Shown in pieces: positions 48,240 through 58,958 of a DNA stretch of 64,000 bases. This DNA is from Nymphaea colorata (taxonomy: Eukaryota > Streptophyta > Magnoliopsida > Nymphaeales > Nymphaeaceae): NCBI RefSeq assembly GCF_008831285.2, contig NC_045150.1, forward strand, positions 11,325,868 through 11,389,867. The letters run 5' to 3'. The notes below the pieces were generated by a model. The model was not told where the DNA came from. It searched no databases and saw only the letters and a list, made by a program, of their open reading frames with translations. Positions within the stretch are counted from its first letter, which is position 1. Every line of letters starts with the position of its first letter. The position numbers and the translations under genes are program-made.

Positions 48240-48694
48240 CCGAATCTCTGAAAAGAGGGATTTTTTGGCCCGACGAGTTGCTGTGAAGTTCCGTCTCTCT
48301 CCGCCGCGTCCCCTGCTTCCTGCCGTCACCCTTTGCCTTTCTCTCGTACACCATCGACCATCGCTCGGACACCCGTCGCCTGCCTGATCTCGGCCCTGCT
48401 GCTCCAACATTGCCCCTGCTGCTCCAATGTCGTCGCCCGACGTCATCGCCCCTGTTGCCGTGGCAAGTCTCGCCATTGTTTCCTGCGACGTCGCCTCCCA
48501 TCTCCTGTCTCCCATCTTCCTCCACCGTGTCTCTGTAGATGCTCCTGTCATCGCCTCTCCCTGCATCGTCTGCTACCTGCATCGCCTTGTAGAGGATATT
48601 TAGCACAATATGAAGAAGGTTTCACAATATTACACACGATATATTATGTCTGCAAAACCTTCAGTATTCAATGATGGAGAAAACGAGTCTCTTC

Positions 48695-49450
48695 CTTGTT
48701 AAGATATGTCAGACATTGAGACATTACATGCTTTCCTGTAAAAGCAAGGCGGTATCAAGATTAAATCCTCTCAAATATATCATACATCAGCCATTTCTCA
48801 TAGGAAAATTTGACAAATGGTAGGTACTCCTCATGATGTATGACTTAGAGTCCATTTTCCAAAAGCCCATCAAGAGACAAGCATTGATTGATCAGTTAGT
48901 AGACTTTCCATTGGTTGAACAGCTTTTCCATTGGTTGAACAGCTGAAGACCAATGATGACTTCCTTAATGAGCAAGTTTTATACATTGAAACCACTCAGC
49001 CATAGACAATGTTTTTTGACCACTCCAAGGACATGGATGGAATAGGTGTTGGGATTCTCCCAATTACTCATGAAAAGGAGATGATCCCTTATTATCTCAG
49101 GTCGGAATTCATATCCACTCACAACATTGCTAAATATGAAGCATTGAAACATGGACTCAGAATATTGCTCAGTTTCAACATCGAAAATGTTCATGCTTAT
49201 GTTGACTCTCTACTAATCGTGAACCAAGTCAATGAAAAATGGAAGGTGAAAGATGCAAAATTGACATCCCACTAGGAAGTCACTCGAGCCTTGGTGCAAC
49301 AATTACAAAGGAATTCGAGCTATTTCATTCCAAAAAGGAATTTAATCAATTTGCAGGCATCTTGTCAGCCTAGGATCCATTTTCAAGAAAAATGAGTCAA
49401 GTAGAGTTTTAATGGTTGAAGACTGACTCAACCAGCATACCACCCTCTAA
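48695..49450 (+). mobile_element. Ty3/Gypsy reverse transcriptase end and RNase H fragment
   Basis: In broken plus frames it reads QTLRHYMLSCKSKAVSRLNP, then LKYIIHQPFLIGKFDKW, a stop, and VLLMMYDLES. The following RNase H segment is open for 88 codons (49009-49275): DGIGVGILPI, YEALKHGLRILLSFNIENVH, YVDSLLIVNQV. These are the wording of plant Gypsy-class RNase H, not Copia. The first catalytic Asp position reads MFFDHS, so it may be kept. The piece sits between the Copia primer site and Copia protease, so it was inserted into, or captured by, that element's leader. Confidence 0.75.
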
Positions 49451-49454
49451 AATA

Positions 49455-50120
49455 GATCAACCAATTTGCAGGTTGTCGCCCCCAGCGTCGCCTTCTCCTT
49501 CCTAGTCTTGCATCGCCGGCCATAGTTGCCATTCTGCTCCAGGTTTTTTTCGCTCTCCATGCAACGCCACCAGTGTTATCGCCTGCTCCTCAGCTCAGGT
49601 CCCAGCTGCTGTTTCTCTCTTTCCTTGCTCCCTGCCGTCGTGAAGGAACCTTGGCCATTGCTCCATGCTGCTGCCTTGTTTTGTTGATGTTGCTGTCATC
49701 TGGCCCAGCAAGTTCCCTGCTCTGATCGACGACAACATCTTCCACAACTTCCGCCTACTTTCAGCGCCTGTTTTGACTGGCCTCCATCCGTCTGATCTGC
49801 ATTGCCTCTCACTTTTTTGGTCGTGATTGGCTGAGGAGCACTGTCGTGCATCGCTCGTCTCTACCACTTCTTCTCTCTATTGTCGACTGTGTGGCTGCCG
49901 TAGCTATTGTCGTAGGAGCTGCATTGCCTGTGCTAGTCTGCTACATCGCCAATGTTGTTGCTTGCCTGACGTGTGTGGTGTTCCGCCGCTGACTGCACCT
50001 GTGCTATTGCAGTGTGGAAGGTGTCTCTGCCTGGGCTATGCTGCTGCAGTTTGGAGGTGTTTGCTCCATTGCGTAGTGTTGTTGCTGCCTCTTCTCAGCC
50101 ACTGTTGAGCCTACAGATTC
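49455..50120 (+). other. GC-rich leader of the third Copia element
   Basis: Moderately GC-rich DNA (GTCGCCCCCAGCGTCGCC and similar) resembles in wording the leader at 48290-48600 before the Gypsy insert. Gag is not recognisable. ORFs here are compositional. Confidence 0.4.
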
Positions 50121-50124
50121 TCAT

Positions 50125-52640
50125 ATGGGAGAGTGGATTATTGACAATGGTGCTACTCACCACATGACTGGCGATTCTAAGGTCTTTCATACGTATAAGC
50201 TTTCGTCAGGAAAGGAAAGTGTGTCTCTTGTCGATGGTTCCTCTATTTCTGTGGTTGGAAAAAGGAGTCACTCACTTTTGAACAAGTTCTTACTTCACAA
50301 TGCTCTACATGTTCATCATCTTCCCTTGAACCTCTTGTCAGTTAGCAAGATTACGAAAGAGTTGAATTGCAAACTTATTTTTTCTGCTGATCGCTATGTT
50401 CTTCCAGACTTGGTGACAAGGAAGAGGATTGGGATTGGTTTGGTTTCTGAGGAGCTATATCATTTAGCCATGCGTGCTGCTACAACTCTCATGATGGCAG
50501 CCAGCAAAACAAAGAAGAGTAGAGAGGAATCCCTGCAGTTGGTTCTGTGTTGGCATGAGCGCCTTGGGCACCTTCCTTTTAGAATTTTTAGACAGTTGTT
50601 TCTTTATTTATGTTTTAGTTTAGATATGACTATGGTGTCTTGTGATGTTTGTCACCTGGCTAAACATGTTAGGGCTTCATACCTTGTTTATATTCATTGT
50701 TCTAATGAGGTGTTTGCCTTAATTCATTCTGATGTATGGGGGCCTTCAGAAATTCTTTCTTGTCTTGATTTTCAGTATTTTATCGCCATTATGTCATAAT
50801 GACCGTAGTGAAGTATTTGCTGAAAGACCGTAGTGAAGTACCTAATGTCATAGAGACTTTCATTGCTCTTGTGGAAACTCAATTTGGGACCTCTGTTAAG
50901 TCCTTTCGGTCTGACAATGCTGGTGAATATACGTGTCAGTCTGTTGATAGCTTCTTTCGAAAAAAGGGAGTTGTTCATGAGACTTCTTGTAGTTATACTC
51001 CTCCTCAAAATGCAATTGTTGAACGAAAGAATCGCCAGTTATTGAATATGATTCAAGCTCTTCTTTTTTAACATCAATGTCTCAAAAAGGTATTGGGGAG
51101 ATGATGTGTTGACTAGTGCATATCTAATTAACCATATGCCTAGTCGTGTGTTGAATGTGCAAACGCTTCATTCTATGTTATCGGGGAGCCGTGAACCTTC
51201 CTCTCTTCCACTTAGAGTTTTTGGCTATGTTTGTTTTATTCATAATCATAGTCCTAATATTAAGAGTGTATTTCTAAGTTATTCCCCTACTCAAAAAGGA
51301 TATAAGTGTCGAGACCCTTCCACTGGTCGTGCCTATGTTACCAAAGATGTCACCTTCCTTGAACACACTTCCTATTTTGGTGAGAATTCTCTTCAGGGGG
51401 AGAGGTATACAATAAGAGAAGAGTATTCCCTCAATCAATAGATTCAGTTTATAGATTTTTTGGAATACAAGAAGGAAGAGATTCATGTTACTAACCCTCT
51501 AGAGCACAATAAGGATGATGGATGTTCAATTGTGAATGAGGTGGGACATGACCGTTTGTTTGGGCAGGTTTACTCTAGGCGAAGGTTGCCTACAGCAGGA
51601 CCCACTGGTGAAGCTGGCAAAGCGATGCCCCATGGTGACAAAAATCCTACTCCCAATCCTAATGCTACTCCTTCCCTAGATGACCCAATTGGTGCTCAAA
51701 AGATGTCCGTTGAAACTTGAAAGTACTCAGGCAGAGGCTGAAAATGAGGAATTACCCATTGCGCTCAGAAAGAGCGTCAGATCATGTACTCAACACCCTA
51801 TTGGTAACTTCATGTCAATGATGTCATATTCTAGACTGAGCAAGGAATACAATTGTTTTGTATCATCTCTTTCTTTTGTTGTGATTTCTAGGATTGCTGT
51901 TGAGGCTCAGAGTGATTCCAAGTGGACTTATGCAATGCAAGAAGAGATAGAAGCTTTGAACAGAAACATGACATGGGAAGTGGTAAAGATTCTTGAAGCG
52001 GCTCATCTGGTAGGATCCAAGTGAGTTTACACCATTAAATATAAGCCAAATGGGAGTGTAGACAGATATAAAGCTTGACTTATTGCCAATGGGTTCAGTC
52101 AGAAATACAGAATTGACTACTTGGAGACCTTTGCTCTTATTGTGAAGATGAAGACTGTCAGAGTCATTATGTCCTTAGTAGTGATAAAGGAGTGGAAGAT
52201 GTACCAACCTCATGTCAAGAATGCTTTTCTAAATGGAGACCTTGAAGAGGAAGTGTATATGTGTATGCCTCTAAGATATAGGAACCTGGAAAATGTTTTA
52301 AGCTAAAGAAAGCTTTGTATGGGCTTAAAAATCCCCTCGAGCATGGTTTGAACGACTTAGACTTGTAATGAGACAATATGGATATCATCAAGGAGATGGA
52401 GATCATACACTCTTTGTGAAGAGGAATGAGCAAAAAGTTACTCTTCAGTTGGTATATGTTGATGATATGATTGTCACATGTAATGATGAAGATGAAATAA
52501 CTAAGTTAAAGAAACTGTTGGCGATCGAGTTCAATCTCAAGAACCTTGGTATGCTAAAATATTTCCTTGGTATTGAAATTGCTAGGTCTGGAACTAGCCT
52601 TGTGCTAAATCAACGGACGTACACTCTAGATTAGTTAAAG
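50125..52640 (+). pseudogene. Third Copia element: protease, integrase and reverse transcriptase, decayed
   Basis: A 224-codon frame (50125-50799) begins at the protease with WIIDNGATHHMT, where DSG has become DNG. It continues through GAG-pre-integrase (LCWHERLGHLPF) to the first integrase Asp (LIHSDVWGP). After a shift, 50799-51071 gives SFRSDNAGEYTC and NAIVERKNRQL, the second Asp and the Glu. 51106-51441 is the integrase C-terminal region (FGYVCFIHNH). RT pieces follow: WTYAMQEEIEALNRNMTWEV, then NAFLNGDLEEEVYM and LQLVYVDDMIVTCND (52440-52490). The similarity fades after 52700, before RNase H, and no 3' LTR was found. At least six stops or shifts. Confidence 0.85.
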
Positions 52641-52699
52641 GATACCAAAAAAACTGAGGTATAGACCTGCTTCTACTCCTTTAGCTGGTTCAAACTGAC

Positions 52700-53880
52700 C
52701 TGGCCAAGGCATCTTGAAAAATTGATATGTCACCAGTTCAGTGTTCTTACTCGGAGCACCAGACCTTTTTTATGTCAGTCTTTGAAAATTCAATGAAGGT
52801 TGATATCATAAATATTTGTTGATCTTTTGTATGTATTCTTTTTTTGCTTTGACTTTCCTTTCATAGTTTTGAAGGGCATAGAATCTTGTTTGGAAGTCAG
52901 TTTTATTTGTTTGCTGGATTTTTTTTTGTTTAGACAGAAGAATGAATGGTACATATTAACGACCTTTTTGACATAATTTTGTGAAGTCATGAAGAATCAT
53001 ACATGCATTTTATATGTTTTAAATTAACATTATTCATGTGGGGCCCTCAGGCTTGACCCAATTCAGACTATTCAGTCCCCAACAAATTGTGGGGCCCTCA
53101 GGCTTGACCCAATTCAGACTATTCAGTCCCCAACAAATTGTGGGCCACACATCGTCCAATGTGACTGGCAAGGAGATGGAGACCATTTTCGACAGCAGTG
53201 AGTGACCTCATTGTATTTTCTACGAGTCACAGAGCATCCTTGTTCTTAAATCACTAAACGGTTGCCATTAACTTGACTTGACTTAGCTGGCCATCAACTT
53301 CAGCCCACTTGATCGAGCTAGCCTTGACCGATTCCGGTGAGTCATGCGTTCCATTTTATACTTATTTAACAGATGAAATTGGCAACTTGACCTCTCGAAT
53401 GTGTACAACAAGACACATTGGCAATTCCTGTGCAGGGCGCTAAGATAGGTAAGATTTGATCACAGGTGGGTTGAATTGATTTATACTTACATCTCCATTG
53501 CTTCTCAAAGGGGTCGTTGACTCTTCGATTGCCGTAGAGGTTTTGGTCATGGTGATGTACTATCACCATACTTGTTCATAGTGGTTATTAAGATGTTAAT
53601 CAAAAAGCTGAAAAACGAAAGGGTCATAAATCTAATCTCTATCCAGTAGTAGCATCATAATTTTCTGCCGAACAAGAAACAAAGATGTGCTGCATCCCCA
53701 ATCTATCATAAACAAATCAAAGTAGAAGGTTGGCATCACGATCAACTCAGCAAAGTCCACAATCAATCCATTCAAGGTGTAGGGATGTCCCTCGTGGAGA
53801 TTCAAACTTGTCTGGGATTGGACGTGAACACATTCCGTTGGATGCGGGCCTATGCATGCCGTCAATAACAACAAAAAGTA
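52700..53880. other. Intergenic DNA after the Copia remnant
   Basis: This holds the 51-bp tandem repeat (53038-53139) and the 75-bp segment shared with 30.1 kb (53308-53383). No coding sequence is recognised. Confidence 0.45.
53038..53139. repeat. Perfect 51-bp tandem duplication
   Basis: Units 53038-53088 and 53089-53139 are identical (GTGGGGCCCTCAGGCTTGAC...CCCCAACAAATT). A further GTGGG starts a broken third copy. Perfect identity indicates a recent event. Confidence 0.95.
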
Positions 53881-54230
53881 TAAGTATTAGGAAATATTGA
53901 TATGTTTCTAATAGTTTTATGTTGTTTTGTTATTTATCCTTTATTTTTTTGTTTTAGATAGATATATTGTATACTTTCCATGATTCAATATGTTTTAAAT
54001 TTTCTAATTTTAACAACTAAGATATATAGTTAAGTTATTAAATTAATGGCAAATAAAAAGTTTTTTTAATACATAACAATATTTAATACAAATATTGTTT
54101 AAAATTTTTCCTTAAAGTGGTTTACACAAGCCAATATAAGTCAATGCGTATCAGGTGACTTCAGGTCCAATATTTATTTTATAAATATTAAAAATATTGA
54201 TTGGATATTACATGAAAAATAAGGTTGAAT
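53880..54230. repeat. About 340-bp dispersed repeat shared with 45036-45390
   Basis: The same orientation and order as at 45.0-45.4 kb, diverged by roughly one base in ten by eye. It lies 3' of the unrecognised minus-strand ORF, as its partner does, so both were duplicated together. Confidence 0.8.
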
Positions 54231-54327
54231 ATTGTCCTTAATTTACATCCAACCCCATCAATAGTAAACCAGTCAAAGGTTGCAACCGATATATAACCAA
54301 AAGCAAACCGCATGGATCTCATGGTCG

Positions 54328-54996
54328 TTACCTCCTGTGCAATTCGATACGGAAATGGGTACCTTGGAAGTCGCTTTCCGCTTCGAACGTGATGTAGATC
54401 CTTCGGTATCCCTTCCCATCTCTTTGGGGTGAATAAGAGGTATTAATTCCCCCACCCGAAAAAGGGTCAAAGGTCCCTCCATTCTTTCTGTATTTGGGAT
54501 TCTGAGTTGTGTCAGTGTCAGCGATAGCAACGGTGCACCCTTCAACTTGAATGTCGCGCCCTATCACTTTATGACACAAAAACATAACGCCCTTCCCACC
54601 TCTTACCCTGACTCCTTTCCCTTTATCATCCTCCAACTTTTGAGGGATGAAAGCTCCACGGCGGGCGATCCGTATCACCTCTTCCGGTTCAGTCTGTGCC
54701 TCATTACTTTCTGCCCATCTAAAGATTATCCTAGAATTATGATACCTCTCTGCCCTAAACTGGGTTACTCTATAAGACCGTGGCACGCGGCCCTGAACAA
54801 GAACAGTAGTGTAAGTGTTGGGGAGAGAAAAAGATACCGTCTCCGACCATGTCCATACCGACCATGACCATGTCCATACCAACCATGTCCATGTCCATAG
54901 TCCATGTGGAGATTTGGGTCGGGAATAATCAATCGGCTGTCCAAGAATGCTGAGATATTTGCAATGTTCGAATTTGGCCTCCTGGTACGTGCACAT
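54328..54996 (-). CDS. Unrecognised 222-codon ORF
   Basis: I do not recognise this protein. The first 50 residues come from a duplicated flank and end in a Trp-rich minisatellite translation (WTWTWLVWTWSWSVWTW), so the true start is probably internal or in an upstream exon. From ETVSFSLPN onward (about residue 52 to 222) the sequence is balanced, with mixed charge and no repeats or membrane segment: ERYHNSRIIFRWAESNEAQ, then DDKGKGVRVRGGKGVMFLCH, and an end at FEAESDFQGTHFRIELHRR. Alternating hydrophobic residues suggest a beta-rich fold. A truncated paralogue lies at 45.4-45.5 kb with the same 3' flank. It could be the last exon of a host gene or a transposon passenger. The ORF is intact for its full length. 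Confidence 0.35.
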   Translation of the reverse strand: MCTYQEAKFEHCKYLSILGQPIDYSRPKSPHGLWTWTWLVWTWSWSVWTWSETVSFSLPNTYTTVLVQGRVPRSYRVTQFRAERYHNSRIIFRWAESNEAQTEPEEVIRIARRGAFIPQKLEDDKGKGVRVRGGKGVMFLCHKVIGRDIQVEGCTVAIADTDTTQNPKYRKNGGTFDPFSGGGINTSYSPQRDGKGYRRIYITFEAESDFQGTHFRIELHRR

Positions 54997-55405
54997 TTAA
55001 AATAAGATTAGATATAAACTATATACATGCACATTTAATATACATATATATATATATATATATGTTGATATGAGTACATATAGACGCTAATCACCAATGG
55101 CGGAGCCAGCGTGGGGCAGGTGTGGGCCGACCATGTCCATACCGACCATGACCATGTCCATACCAACCATGTCCATGTCCATAGTCCATGTGGAGATTTG
55201 GGTCGGGAATAATCAATCGGCTGTCCAAGAATGCTGAGATATTTGCAATGTTCGAATTTGGCCTCCTGGTACGTGCACATTTAAAATAAGATTAGATATA
55301 AACTATATACATGCACATTTAATATACATATATATATATATATGTTGATATGAGTACATATAGACGCTAATCACCAATCGCGGAGCCAGCGTGGGGCAGG
55401 TGTGG
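54843..55405. repeat. 284-bp tandem duplication with inner 12-bp minisatellite
   Basis: Unit 1 starts at 54843 and unit 2 at 55127 (CCGACCATGTCCATACCGACC). Both contain CCAAGAATGCTGAGATATTT, a (TA)n tract and GGAGCCAGCGTGGGGCAGG. They are nearly identical apart from TA-tract length. The start of each unit is itself a short (ACCATGTCCAT)n minisatellite. Unit 1 overlaps the 5' part of the unrecognised ORF. Confidence 0.92.
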
Positions 55406-56279
55406 GCACCTGCCCACGCCAGCCCAAGATAGCCCACGTGCAAACCACCATAACTCTGGCTTTTTACAGGATTGCAAGGGAGAAATTATCCATGATAAGT
55501 TTAACGGAGTGGTGGTATACGAAAAACATTTGTTTCGTGCCTCATTTAATAAATCATGAGTTTAAATTAAAAAAGAAAAAGGTGAGAGAAGAAGGCCACG
55601 TTCGGAGACGTCTAAGAATTTTCCTAAATGGTCTCGCACATCTTCACCGTGTGGCCTATTAGAAGCATGCATACCGTCTATAATTTATTTGTCTTAACCA
55701 CATTGGAAAATTATCAAGAATTGTCTTGAATATTTTAAATTTTTTAATTGTCTCGCACATCTTTACCATGTGGCCTACTTAGAAGAAATGCATGACATAT
55801 TTTGTCTTACCCACATTGGAAAATTATCTTTTCATGTACAAAATTTTTGTGAGATTCGGATTCCTTGTCGTAGATGATGTCTTACACTCTATCAGGGCTG
55901 GTACCAAACCAGTCTCCGGACTTTGCTTGTTCTGGCTAGGCTTGTAGAAGTGAGCCATGAGACCTGCAGGAGATTATTCGTAAAACATTTAAGCTGATTT
56001 TCTAAATTTGCATTTTCAATTAATTAAAATCACCTTTTCTAATATTCAATAGTATTAATGTGAAAATAAATTTGTAAATCAGGTTATACAAGCCAAATAA
56101 AAGGCCAACACTTATTGGTCATGCTTAGCGTTTTAGCTGTTCGATTTAGGCTTTTTAGGCCTTGTCCGGACTATGCCGTTTTTTATTTTTTTTCTTCCTC
56201 CCAATAAGATATTTAAGTTAGAAGATGTGTCAGTCTCTTAAAAATTCTTTATTTTTAAGTAAGAATCTTAAATATTTAT

Positions 56280-56281
<2 letters not shown>
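55406..56281. other. Intergenic DNA with a direct repeat
   Basis: A diverged direct repeat of about 80-90 bp (TCTCGCACATCTT(C/T)ACC(G/A)TGTGGCC through CACATTGGAAAATTATC) lies at 55631-55722 and 55752-55827. Nothing coding is recognised. Confidence 0.5.

Positions 56282-56375
<94 letters not shown>
56282..56375. repeat. Long (TA)n microsatellite, about 47 units
   Basis: A perfect TA run just downstream (in gene orientation) of the truncated TNL copy B. It is prone to slippage and breakage. Confidence 0.95.
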
Positions 56376-56378
<3 letters not shown>

Positions 56379-56447
56379 TCCCCCACTAGCTTTGAGTATT
56401 TTTAATAAGTTAAGTCCCCCTCTAGCTTTGAGTATTTTAAATAAGTG
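56376..56447. repeat. 36-bp tandem duplication
   Basis: Units at 56376 and 56412 (AAGTCCCCC(A/T)CTAGCTTTGAG) are followed by a partial third. The next phrase, TTTTTCTGGCTCTGCCACTG, echoes GGAGCCAG wording at 45.55 and 55.1 kb, hinting at a shared element end. Confidence 0.85.
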
Positions 56448-56666
56448 CCCCCCGCCAGCCAAATTTTTCTGGCTCTGCCACTGCTAATCAGCCAATGTAC
56501 ATGTATCGAAGCGAACCGACCAACAAAGCAGTCCAAGCCAAGGTATTAATAAGACGACCCCAGAGAAAAAAAAAAAGAATTTTACTTTTTACTCTACTTT
56601 ATTCTGGTCGATAAAACAGAATGCAGGCCAGCAAGAAGGATATGAAAACGATACTAAAGAAGTTAC

Positions 56667-57566
56667 CTTCATCGTGTCATTCATGTCCCTTAGTGCTCGA
56701 CAGCCGTCGAGAAATAGGGACTATAGGCGTCTCAGTTTGCTAAGGCCAGGAACATCCATCAGCTGGAAGCATCCGCTCAGACTTAAACGTCGCAGGGCTT
56801 GCAAATTTGAAATGTCTGGGATTGTCTTCAAATCGCAAAGGATGGCTTCCAACTCCTGCAGGTTTGTCAACAGGCCAACAGACTCTGGAAGTCTTTGCAT
56901 ATCCCCTGGGCCTAATTGGAGCACCTTTAAAGACGTCAACCTGCCAATCTCTTCTGGTAGTTCCTGTAGTGACCAACACCCGCTCAGGACGAGCTTCTCC
57001 AAAGAACTTAGGCGACAGATGCTATCAGGTGTTTTCTTTAGAGAACGACAGTTTCCCAAGTTAAAGCGCAACAACCTTTGGAGATCGCCGATCGATTCGT
57101 GGACTCGACCAAAGTTGGTGCACCCTTCAAATACCAATTTCGTTGCGTTTGGAATCAGCCTAAAATCGGGGGAGCTCTTGAGGTTCTTGCAATTCTTGAG
57201 AATAAGCACTTTCAATTGGCTGAACGTCCGCGAGTAGTTCACCTCTTGGGGGTGGAGGTAACGAAAAAACCACGTGTTAGTCACACTTGGACCTAGAAAC
57301 TCCTCTATGATGCTCTCTGTCAGGTCGACCACTACAATGTTCATAACATCGAAGTCGATGATCGGCAATGATTTCAATGGACACTGCCACCACCTCAGGA
57401 ACTTCAACGATTTGGGTAGATCCTGATACGAGCCCTCCATCCTGACGCAGCTTGTATCAAGTATTCTCAGCTCATCCATGTTTCTAAAAGATATCTTGTT
57501 CAAAGGTGGAATATTATGCTGCCCGTCGTGACGGTGGAAAATTATGGCTTCAACCTTCTCTGTTCC
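56667..57566 (-). pseudogene. TNL copy B, LRR exon with a premature stop
   Basis: The exon starts at 57566 after the acceptor CCTATCTCAG. Joined to the NB-ARC exon, the junction reads QMLQRTK-GTEKVEAIIF in phase, the usual TNL linker to the LRR. Leucine-rich repeats follow: LPKSLKFLRWWQCPLKSLP, FSQLKVLILKNCKNLKSSPD, LSSLEKLVLSGCWSLQELPE, GLLTNLQELEAILCDLKTIP. These repeats form the ligand or effector-sensing surface. A TAG at 56721-56723 interrupts the frame after LSKLRRL, yet the same frame goes on as SLFLDGCRALRDMNDTMK to a GTAACT donor at 56666. One base change, for example from CAG, would explain the stop. No later LRR or C-terminal exon follows before the (TA)n tract. About ten repeats remain, few for a TNL. 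Confidence 0.92.
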
Positions 57567-57782
57567 CTGAGATAGGAAAGATCACCAGAAAGAAAGAAGA
57601 AAAATGAGCTCCTTGATAAAATGAAAACGTCGAAGCACTCCAAGTGATGTCGCATGATTTCTGCTAAAGCTTTCAGCCAAAAGAAGGCACAATTTAGATT
57701 TAGAGCTTTATGCAAACTATCATAAGGAATAGGAGATCAGCTATCGGAGTCTACCTTTGATCGTGTAGAAGCTCACACTTAC

Positions 57783-58958
57783 CTTTGTTCGTTGAAGCAT
57801 TTGCGATGTTTCGTTATTTTTCCAAAACCTGGTTGCCACCGGCTCTTGCTTGACAATATTTCTTCCCATGTCTAGTATTTGATCATGCATTTCAAATGTG
57901 CCATGCTCATCATTTATGCTGATTAGAAATTTACGCTGCAACTCTTCAATTGCATCAGTTGGGTAAAGTCTGGAACCTTCCCACATGAGCATTGCGTATT
58001 CTTTCTTTTCTTTCCTCGCTTCCCATCTCTCCAACTCCCCTGGGTAAGCTTGCTCCCAATCCTCCCAACCAATAAGAAAACATGTTATGTCCAAGAATAT
58101 CCGCTGTTTTTTAGTATCAAGGCTGTCATAGCTTATTTTTAACCTAACATGGACTTCTTCATTTTGATCCCGTTTTAATTGCTCCAGCTTCGACTCCCAT
58201 CCTTCAATGGATTTAATGTCAGAGAAGAGGCTCCCAAATATATGGAGGCACAGAGGTATCCCACCAGCAATTGACACAACTTTCTTCGACAATTCACCTC
58301 TCCAATCTGATTTTGGCTCGGGTTGCTTAAACGCATGCTGACTGAAAAGTTTAAGCGATTGGGCAGGATCCAATTCCAGAACCATATAGATGACCTTCTG
58401 TCGTCCCTTGAAGATGCTTTCATCTCTACAAGTGACAATGGTTATGCTTTCGCCACTGAACCAACCTGACTGGCTGCCGACCAGCGCATCGAGCTGGTCT
58501 TTATGATCAACATCGTCGAGAACTACAAGCACTTTCATGTCTCCAATTCTGTTTCTGATCTTGGTGATGCTGTCGTCCTTGTCGTTTATTTGCATTTCTA
58601 ATCTAAGGACATCACGAAGCAGCTGCTCTTGCAAGCGAACGATTCCACTCTTCTCCTTTGATACTTCGCGGACATTTGCAAGGAAGCTGCACTTCTCGAA
58701 GCTGGAACAGTTCTCGAAACTGGAACAGTTCTCATTGTGCTGCTTTAATAATCTGTTGTAGACTGCTTTGGCAAGGGTTGTCTTCCCGATGCCGCCTATC
58801 CCACAAATCCCAACCATTCTAACTTTCCTATCCAACCGTTCGATCACCTCATTTACGCAAGAATTAAGATCTGTAGGATAGCGCACATGAGCTGGTATTT
58901 AGGGTTCACTTCCTCCATAATCCTTTTCAAAATGCACTTTATAAGGTCTGCTTCGTGC
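57783..58958 (-). pseudogene. TNL copy B, NB-ARC exon with a one-base frameshift
   Basis: The exon runs from 58958 (acceptor TTGTAG) to 57783 (donor GTAAGT). Most of it is one open frame of about 370 codons with all main switch motifs: P-loop GICGIGGIGKTTLAKAVY, kinase-2 KVLVVLDDVDHKDQLDAL, a divergent RNBS-B (TIVTCRDESIF), GLPL as GGIPLCLHIFGSLF, and MHD in FEMHDQILDMGRNIV. The exon opening reads HEADLIKCILKRIMEEVNPK, then breaks. Between the TGC codon near 58890 and PTDLNSCVNEV there is one base fewer than in copy A, so the opening and the P-loop are in different frames. Translation could only start at an internal ATG. Apart from this the NB-ARC looks functional. Confidence 0.93.

Noticed and set aside
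55035-55280. 81-codon minus-strand frame similar to the start of the 54.3-55.0 kb ORF
   Set aside because: It is the second unit of the 284-bp tandem duplication and runs into a (TA)n tract; not an independent gene.
57741-58886. A functional NB-ARC gene starting at the ATG at 58886
   Set aside because: This ATG is created downstream of the one-base deletion; the true exon begins at 58958 in another frame and needs a TIR exon. A truncated NB-LRR product is possible but unsupported.
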